Assembly (NCBI RefSeq): GCF_000017245.1
Contig: NC_009655.1
Location: 1,736,001 to 1,800,000 of the forward strand
DNA from: Actinobacillus succinogenes 130Z
Lineage (GTDB): Bacteria > Pseudomonadota > Gammaproteobacteria > Enterobacterales > Pasteurellaceae
Length of the DNA stretch: 64,000 nucleotides
Reading direction: 5' to 3'
The notes beneath the pieces were generated by a model. That model saw only the letters and a program-made list of their open reading frames with translations. It was not told the origin of the DNA and did not search any database. Both the position numbers and the translations under genes were made by a program. Shown piece after piece: positions 59,351-64,000 of this stretch. How positions within the stretch are numbered: position 1 is the stretch's first letter; the number at the start of each line of letters is the position of its first letter.

Positions 59351-59352
59351 CG

Positions 59353-59690
59353 ATATTCGACGGTATGCCTGCGAAGCAAGCCGAAGCGAACTTTGTGGTA
59401 TTGCAAGCAAAATCACTGAACCAACTAAAAGGACACGGCATCGGCTTACACGGTCAAGCCGATGTCTATCATTTTGCTATGCAGGATTTAGATGCCATTA
59501 GTAATTATTTGGACGAAAAACCTTACCTGTTCGGTGACCAAATCAACACTTTTGATACAGCAATCGTCCCCGTTGTAGCATTTTACGCCGATTGATACCA
59601 AAATCGCCCGATATGCCAGTTCAAAAGCGAATTTGGCAGCGTATGCGGATCGTTTTGATCAGGCGGTTTTTGCAATGTCATTGATAACCC
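59353..59690 (+). pseudogene. Frameshifted C-terminal part of a glutathione-S-transferase-like protein
   Basis: The first frame reads LKGHGIGLHGQADVYHFAMQ, then DAISNYLDEKPYLFGDQINT, and FDTAIVPVVAFYAD before a stop at 59593-59595. The +1 frame continues without a break as IDTKIARYASSKANLAAYAD. This is the metaxin/GST C-terminal helical domain, with a one-base frameshift and no N-terminal thioredoxin half. Confidence 0.7.
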
Positions 59691-59894
59691 GACCGACCGC
59701 TTGCAAAGTCATACCGTCAGGGTCGGTTCCTAGGGCGAATATTAATTCAGCGGGGCCCTGCACGTCCAAATCCAGATGAATCAGCACCATGATTATGCAG
59801 GCGATGTGCGAATGGGGTGAGAAGAATCGTTCGCAAGATAATTTGTAAAATGCTAATGATGATATAAGGGGATCAGTTTTCTGATCATCAAATA
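59691..59894. other. Gene-free stretch with possible remnant
   Basis: The minus strand shows a short open stretch (GPAELIFALGTDPDGMTLQA, about 59665-59770) with protein-like composition but no recognised family. An Actinobacillus-type USS-like core lies at 59696-59704. Nothing else is seen. Confidence 0.3.
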
Positions 59895-60620
59895 TCATTC
59901 CCGCATTTTTTCCAACCGCTCTTTCACTTTCTCCCACTCCGGCATGACCGCCGTCATCAGGCGGTAAAACCGTTCGCTGTGGTTGTGTTCGGCAAGGTGG
60001 CAGAGTTCGTGCAGAATCACATAGTCGATACACGCTTTCGGGGCTTTGACCAACAGCGGATTGAGCAACAATCTGCCTTTTACCGAACAACTGCCCCAGC
60101 GTTTTTGCATTGTGCGTAAGCGGATTTCGGGTTGGGCATTCGTCCATAAGGCTTGCGGTAACAAATGGGTAAGTCGTTCGTGAAAAATTTGTTTTGCTCG
60201 CTGGCGATACCATTGGTGCAGACATTTTTTCACATTTTCCGCTGTTTTTTGCTGTACATAAATTTCCAGATAGCCCCGAAACAGTTTCACTTGGTTAGGT
60301 AAATCGGGCGTTTCGTACACTTTTAGCTGATATTGCCGCCCTAAATAACGGTGACTTTCGCCGCTGATATAGTGCCGTTCGGCGGTTTTCGGCATTCGGC
60401 TGAAATGGCGTTGCTGTTTGGCGATCCATTGCGTTTGTTGCGAAATAGCAAAAATCAACTCATTTTTGACCGCACTTTGCGGTACTTGGGCGATGATCTC
60501 ACCGTTCGGCTGAACGGTTAAACGTAGCTGTTTGAGATGGGCTTGGGGAATAATGCCGACGGTCAGACGGCTTTCGCCATAAGGGATCGAAAGCCATTCT
60601 TGAATGGGTTTAGCTGCCAT
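59895..60620 (-). CDS. YgjP-like zinc metallopeptidase (DUF45/M48-type)
   Basis: This 241-residue protein has the zinc motif HELCH at 204-208, followed by LAEHNHSERFY (third ligand region). KRWGSCSVKGRLLLNPLLVKAP is the hallmark of the YgjP/DUF45 family. The substrate is unknown. It overlaps the end of hsdR by 11 bases. DUF45 peptidases are frequent companions of type I restriction subunits, and a role in proteolytic control of restriction has been suggested from context only. Confidence 0.88.
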   Translation of the reverse strand: MAAKPIQEWLSIPYGESRLTVGIIPQAHLKQLRLTVQPNGEIIAQVPQSAVKNELIFAISQQTQWIAKQQRHFSRMPKTAERHYISGESHRYLGRQYQLKVYETPDLPNQVKLFRGYLEIYVQQKTAENVKKCLHQWYRQRAKQIFHERLTHLLPQALWTNAQPEIRLRTMQKRWGSCSVKGRLLLNPLLVKAPKACIDYVILHELCHLAEHNHSERFYRLMTAVMPEWEKVKERLEKMRE

Positions 60621-63600
60621 TTGCCTGCCCTACCCGTACGATTTGCACAATGCGTTCGACAATTTCTTTCGCCTGTTCCATTCCTGCTCCGACGGATTGA
60701 CAGGTTCTGAACATCATCGGCAATAACTGCTTGCGGATCTCTTTTTCCACTTGGTCGGTATTAAGCGAATACTGGGCGACAATCTGCACAACCAGCTGAT
60801 CGACGGTAAAAGCCAGCTCAATCCATTGCGTTTCATCATTCGCCAAACTTTCTGGCAACACGGTTTTGAATACGCCGAAATACGCCTGTGCCGAACGGTT
60901 GTCGGCAAAGCGGTCGGGAATCTCGGGCAATTTGCGGGCATTGAGCTGTGTTTCAAAAGATTCAAACAATAAATACTGTTTCATCGGGTTGTCGAACAAC
61001 GCTTCCGCCTCTTTAATCGCCTGTTGCAACAGTTCGGAAAATCGGGCTTTGGCGTAAGGATCGCCGTTCAATTCCACATCAATGGTGCGTGCCAGACGGG
61101 AACGGATTTTATCCGCTTCGTTGCGGGTTTTAGTATCGTCCCACGCTTTGTTTTCCGCCTTGCCCATTTTATTTACCGCATATACACCATTCGGTTCTTT
61201 CACACTAATCGCTACCAAATGTTTATCAATCAGCTGGGCGACTTGGTCGGCATAGTCGCCGTAATCCACCTGCTCACCGGCATCTTGTTGCACCAAACGA
61301 CGCAGATAGCCGAACTGTTTGGCGGTTTCTTTGTATAAAGTGCGGTCGTTTTCGCTGAAATTTGGGTCTTGATAGAAATCTTCCGACTGCAACGCCACCT
61401 GTAAACAGCGGTTAAATTCCCGCAAAGCAAGGTAGAAATCATCACGCAATTTGCTGTTTTTATCGAAAAACAGACCGCTTGTTTCGTCCAACACCATATT
61501 CGGCATTAACACACGGCGAAGTTGCTCAATATCCGCTTGATTTTCCGCCGCCGCAAAAATCGCCCTTAACGCTTTATACAGGCTCGGCAACCGCAGATAC
61601 TCGCTTTTCATCGGGCGGTACAGCCCTGCCAAATCTTCAATTGCATAACCGCCTTGGGTACGGTTCGCCAAATCCTGATATTTAGCGATGGTGGTATCCA
61701 ACTCTTTTAAAATGCCCCGATAATCAATCAGCAAGCCGAATTCTTTCTGTTTATGCAGGCGGTTCACTCGGGCGATGGCTTGAATTAAATTGTGCTGTTT
61801 CAACGGCTTATCGATATACAGCACCGCATTGCTCGGCTCGTCAAAGCCGGTCAGCAATTTATCCACCACAATCAGCAACCGCAACGGACTATCGGGGTCG
61901 GCAAAACGGTTCAGCACTTGTTGGGTATAAACCGCTTCACCGCCCTGCACATTGGCATTCCACCAACGCACCACTTCATCACTAGCCTGTTCGTCCAGCT
62001 CGCTGTTGCCTTCTCGGCTGTCGGGCGGACTGATCACCACCGCACTTTCAAACAAGCCGATTTCATCAAGGTATTTTTTATAGCGAATGGCGGTGCTTTT
62101 GCTCTCGCAAGCCAGCTGCCCTTTTAAGCCTTGCGGAATTTTATTCGCCAAATGTTCGGCAAGATCTAAGGCGATCAGATGAATCCGCTCGTCCGCCTGA
62201 TAAATCTGCCCTTTGCGGGTGAATTTGCGTTTTAAATCCGCTTTTTGCCGTTCGTTTAAGGCTTTGGTGATACGTTCAAACCAGTTATCAATCGCCCTTT
62301 CATTTACATCAAGCTCGGGAATCCGCTCTTCATAGAGCAATGGGGTAACGGTGTGATCTTCCGCCGCTCGTTGCATTGTGTAGGCGTGAATAATGCTGCC
62401 GAATTTTTGTGTCGTTTCATCGTCTTTTAACAAAGGTGTGCCGGTAAAGGCGACAAAAGCGGCGTTCGGCAAGGCTCGACGCATTGCGGTGTGATTTTCA
62501 CCGCCTTGGGTGCGATGCCCTTCATCAATCAGCACGATAATGTTTTCGCTCGGATTAAAGCAGTCGGGCTGAGCAATGGCGGTATTGAATTTCTGAATCA
62601 GCGAAAAAATAATCCGCTCGCTCCCTTGGCTTATCTGCTCCGCCAGCCGTTTGCCGGTCGTCGCCAGCGAATTTTGCCGCTCCCGTTTGGTGGCAAGTTC
62701 GCCGCTGTTATAAAAGGTATTACTCAGTTGATTTTCCAAATCCACCCGATCCGTGACCACCAAAATGCGACAGCTTTTTAACGCAGGGTGCAACAGCAAG
62801 GCTTTGCTGAAAAAGACCATCGTAAACGACTTGCCCGAACCGGTGGTATGCCAAATCACACCGCCGTTTCTCGCCCCTTTCTCATTTTGGGTCGTGACTC
62901 GTTCCAGCAGCCGTTTCACCCCGAATACTTGCGGATAGCGTGCTGCCACCCGAATTTGTGATTTACGGTCGAACAGCGTGAAATAGCGGATCATTTCAAA
63001 CAAACGGCTTTTGGTCAGCAAGCCGATAAGCAGTCGATCCTGCCCTGTAACCGCTAACTTACCCTGTGCAATCAGTTGCTGATACCAAAGACAGTCGGCT
63101 TCGTTCGGCAGGCAAGCGGTCAAATTTTGCGGCGAATTTACCACATTCTTTATCTCCGCCATTTCCGACTCGCCAAACATCTCTTCACGCCACGCCGCCC
63201 AGAATTTTGAAGGCGTACCGCAAGTGCCGTAACGCCCGTCCACACCGTTGAGCGATAAAACCAGCTGAGTATAGGCAAATAAATGGGGGATTTCATTCGG
63301 GCGTTGATTGCGGAGTGTTTGCGAAATACCTTCTTCAATGGTGCTTTTTTCCTTACCGTCGGGGCGTTTACCTTCAATTACCACCAGCGGTAAGCCATTG
63401 ATAAAACAGACTAAATCCGGCGTGCGGACAGACGAACCCTGCACATTTTCTACACTAAATTCTTCGCTGAAATGAAAGGCGTTATTTTCAAGATTGTCCC
63501 AATCGATAACCGGCACGGTACGGCTGATTTTCTTGCCGTCGATAAATTCGGTAACGGTAATGCCGTATAAAAGATGATTGTAGAGATGTTCATTGGCGGT

Positions 63601-63873
63601 CAGTAGGCTTTCGTTCAGCTTCGGGTCAAGCAACTCCGCCACCAGCGTATCCACCGCCTTGGCCGACAACGCCCTTTCCCGCCCCGCAAACTCAAAAGTG
63701 CGTTTTTCAAGCTCTGCCCGCAACACCGTTTCCAGCACCACATTCCCCAACTTCCCCCCACGCAACGCCAACGCCTGCTTCGGCGAAAGATACTGCCAAC
63801 CCAGATTGTTCAACAGAATAATCGCCGGGATTTTGAAAGTGTATTTTTCTTGGAGTTTGGGGGTGGGGTGCAT
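60610..63873 (-). CDS. hsdR: Type I restriction endonuclease subunit R (HsdR)
   Basis: This 1087-residue translocase/endonuclease is the R subunit of a type I restriction system. The nuclease region carries TPDLVCFINGLPLVVIEGKR (PD...ExK, about 160-180). Walker A is HTTGSGKSF with K348, the helicase DExH box is DEGH starting at D450, and motif III is FTGTPL. It is intact from end to end. No hsdM or hsdS is adjacent. The gene to the right runs the other way, so methylase and specificity genes must lie beyond the window or elsewhere. It holds both Haemophilus-type and Actinobacillus-type USS cores. Confidence 0.95.
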   Translation of the reverse strand: MHPTPKLQEKYTFKIPAIILLNNLGWQYLSPKQALALRGGKLGNVVLETVLRAELEKRTFEFAGRERALSAKAVDTLVAELLDPKLNESLLTANEHLYNHLLYGITVTEFIDGKKISRTVPVIDWDNLENNAFHFSEEFSVENVQGSSVRTPDLVCFINGLPLVVIEGKRPDGKEKSTIEEGISQTLRNQRPNEIPHLFAYTQLVLSLNGVDGRYGTCGTPSKFWAAWREEMFGESEMAEIKNVVNSPQNLTACLPNEADCLWYQQLIAQGKLAVTGQDRLLIGLLTKSRLFEMIRYFTLFDRKSQIRVAARYPQVFGVKRLLERVTTQNEKGARNGGVIWHTTGSGKSFTMVFFSKALLLHPALKSCRILVVTDRVDLENQLSNTFYNSGELATKRERQNSLATTGKRLAEQISQGSERIIFSLIQKFNTAIAQPDCFNPSENIIVLIDEGHRTQGGENHTAMRRALPNAAFVAFTGTPLLKDDETTQKFGSIIHAYTMQRAAEDHTVTPLLYEERIPELDVNERAIDNWFERITKALNERQKADLKRKFTRKGQIYQADERIHLIALDLAEHLANKIPQGLKGQLACESKSTAIRYKKYLDEIGLFESAVVISPPDSREGNSELDEQASDEVVRWWNANVQGGEAVYTQQVLNRFADPDSPLRLLIVVDKLLTGFDEPSNAVLYIDKPLKQHNLIQAIARVNRLHKQKEFGLLIDYRGILKELDTTIAKYQDLANRTQGGYAIEDLAGLYRPMKSEYLRLPSLYKALRAIFAAAENQADIEQLRRVLMPNMVLDETSGLFFDKNSKLRDDFYLALREFNRCLQVALQSEDFYQDPNFSENDRTLYKETAKQFGYLRRLVQQDAGEQVDYGDYADQVAQLIDKHLVAISVKEPNGVYAVNKMGKAENKAWDDTKTRNEADKIRSRLARTIDVELNGDPYAKARFSELLQQAIKEAEALFDNPMKQYLLFESFETQLNARKLPEIPDRFADNRSAQAYFGVFKTVLPESLANDETQWIELAFTVDQLVVQIVAQYSLNTDQVEKEIRKQLLPMMFRTCQSVGAGMEQAKEIVERIVQIVRVGQANGS

Positions 63874-63961
63874 AGTTTTTTACTCTCATTGAAACAAAAA
63901 ATTAGAAATAGAACCTAGAATACTATATCATAAGTAAATTTTTTAACGATAGGTATAGTCT

Positions 63962-64000
63962 ATGAGCTTACAGACTAATTTACAAGGAAGACTCCGTAAC
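63962..64000 (+). CDS. Start of a divergent gene, cut by the window edge
   Basis: ATG at 63962 with GATAGG upstream opens the frame MSLQTNLQGRLRN. This short start resembles GHKL-type ATPases found in defence regions. With only 13 codons this is a weak suggestion. Confidence 0.4.
   Translation, partial: MSLQTNLQGRLRN

Noticed and set aside
59895..60225. 188-codon minus-strand frame (59659-60225) overlapping the YgjP-like gene
   Set aside because: Its upper two thirds are a shadow of the metallopeptidase gene. Only the last 35-40 codons look protein-like and are noted as a possible remnant.
1..64000. Many short identical repeats (AAGTGCGGT) suggesting a CRISPR or repeat array
   Set aside because: They are dispersed singly or as inverted pairs in both coding and intergenic DNA, as expected of uptake signals. 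No regular spacer pattern exists.

Overview
The window is a 64-kb piece of a Pasteurellaceae chromosome. The 9-mer AAGTGCGGT (and its complement), the Haemophilus-type DNA uptake signal sequence (USS), recurs dozens of times, often as inverted pairs that serve as terminators. Gene content (two ferritins in tandem, qNOR, Usg, UspE beside Fnr, DctPQM-type transport) and the carbon-acid catabolic clusters suggest a rumen-type succinate producer ([Mannheimia]/Basfia succiniciproducens or a close relative). The species assignment is an inference.

Layout. 1-2 kb: the 3' part of purK, then aspC. 2.1-14 kb: a thirteen-gene leftward operon behind a CRP-type promoter region. In transcription order it encodes a PdxA-like dehydrogenase, DhaK, DhaL, an MFS permease, a COG3618 lactonase/amidohydrolase, a xylose-isomerase-like TIM barrel, a SorC regulator, RpiB, a TRAP transporter (DctP, DctQ, DctM), a cyclase-family hydrolase and a triosephosphate-isomerase-like enzyme fused to a PTS EIIB domain. 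14.4-18.8 kb: prlC, ybbN and trxB. 18.8-21.2 kb: a small AT-rich island with a ferredoxin split into two ORFs in inverted order (C-terminal half first), two small exported or anchored proteins and several decayed fragments. 21.3-28.4 kb: usg, then a second acid-sugar cluster (kdgT, rpiB, DUF1537 kinase, pdxA2, divergent from a DeoR regulator and a TIM-like gene) that matches the known D-threonate route and is paralogous to the first. 28.6-50 kb: core genes, including qNOR, glpF/glpK (divergent), rnfH, ftnAB, fnr, uspE, mdh, argR, yfcH, dgt, lrgBA, a nuclease, csdA-csdE, an esterase, yvcK, metY and an SDR. 50.5-52.9 kb: hypF. 53-59.7 kb: a mosaic, probably acquired segment with MarR/PACE, LysR/SMR pair/UvrA-like genes and several pseudogenes. 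It contains a perfect inverted pair of the Neisseria 12-mer uptake sequence and Actinobacillus-type USS cores. 59.9-64 kb: a YgjP-like metalloprotease, hsdR, and the first codons of a divergent gene.

Working picture. The two acid-sugar clusters each carry RpiB, TIM-like and PdxA-like enzymes but different kinases (DUF1537 versus DhaKL) and different transporters. This suggests two related routes from C4/C5 polyol acids, lactones or ketoses into triose or tetrose phosphates. Fnr, Mdh, qNOR, AspC and the glycerol genes fit an anaerobic, respiratory or fermentative lifestyle. The items most worth following up are the TIM-EIIB fusion and its operon, the split ferredoxin locus, and the Neisseria-type uptake sequence in the mosaic segment.
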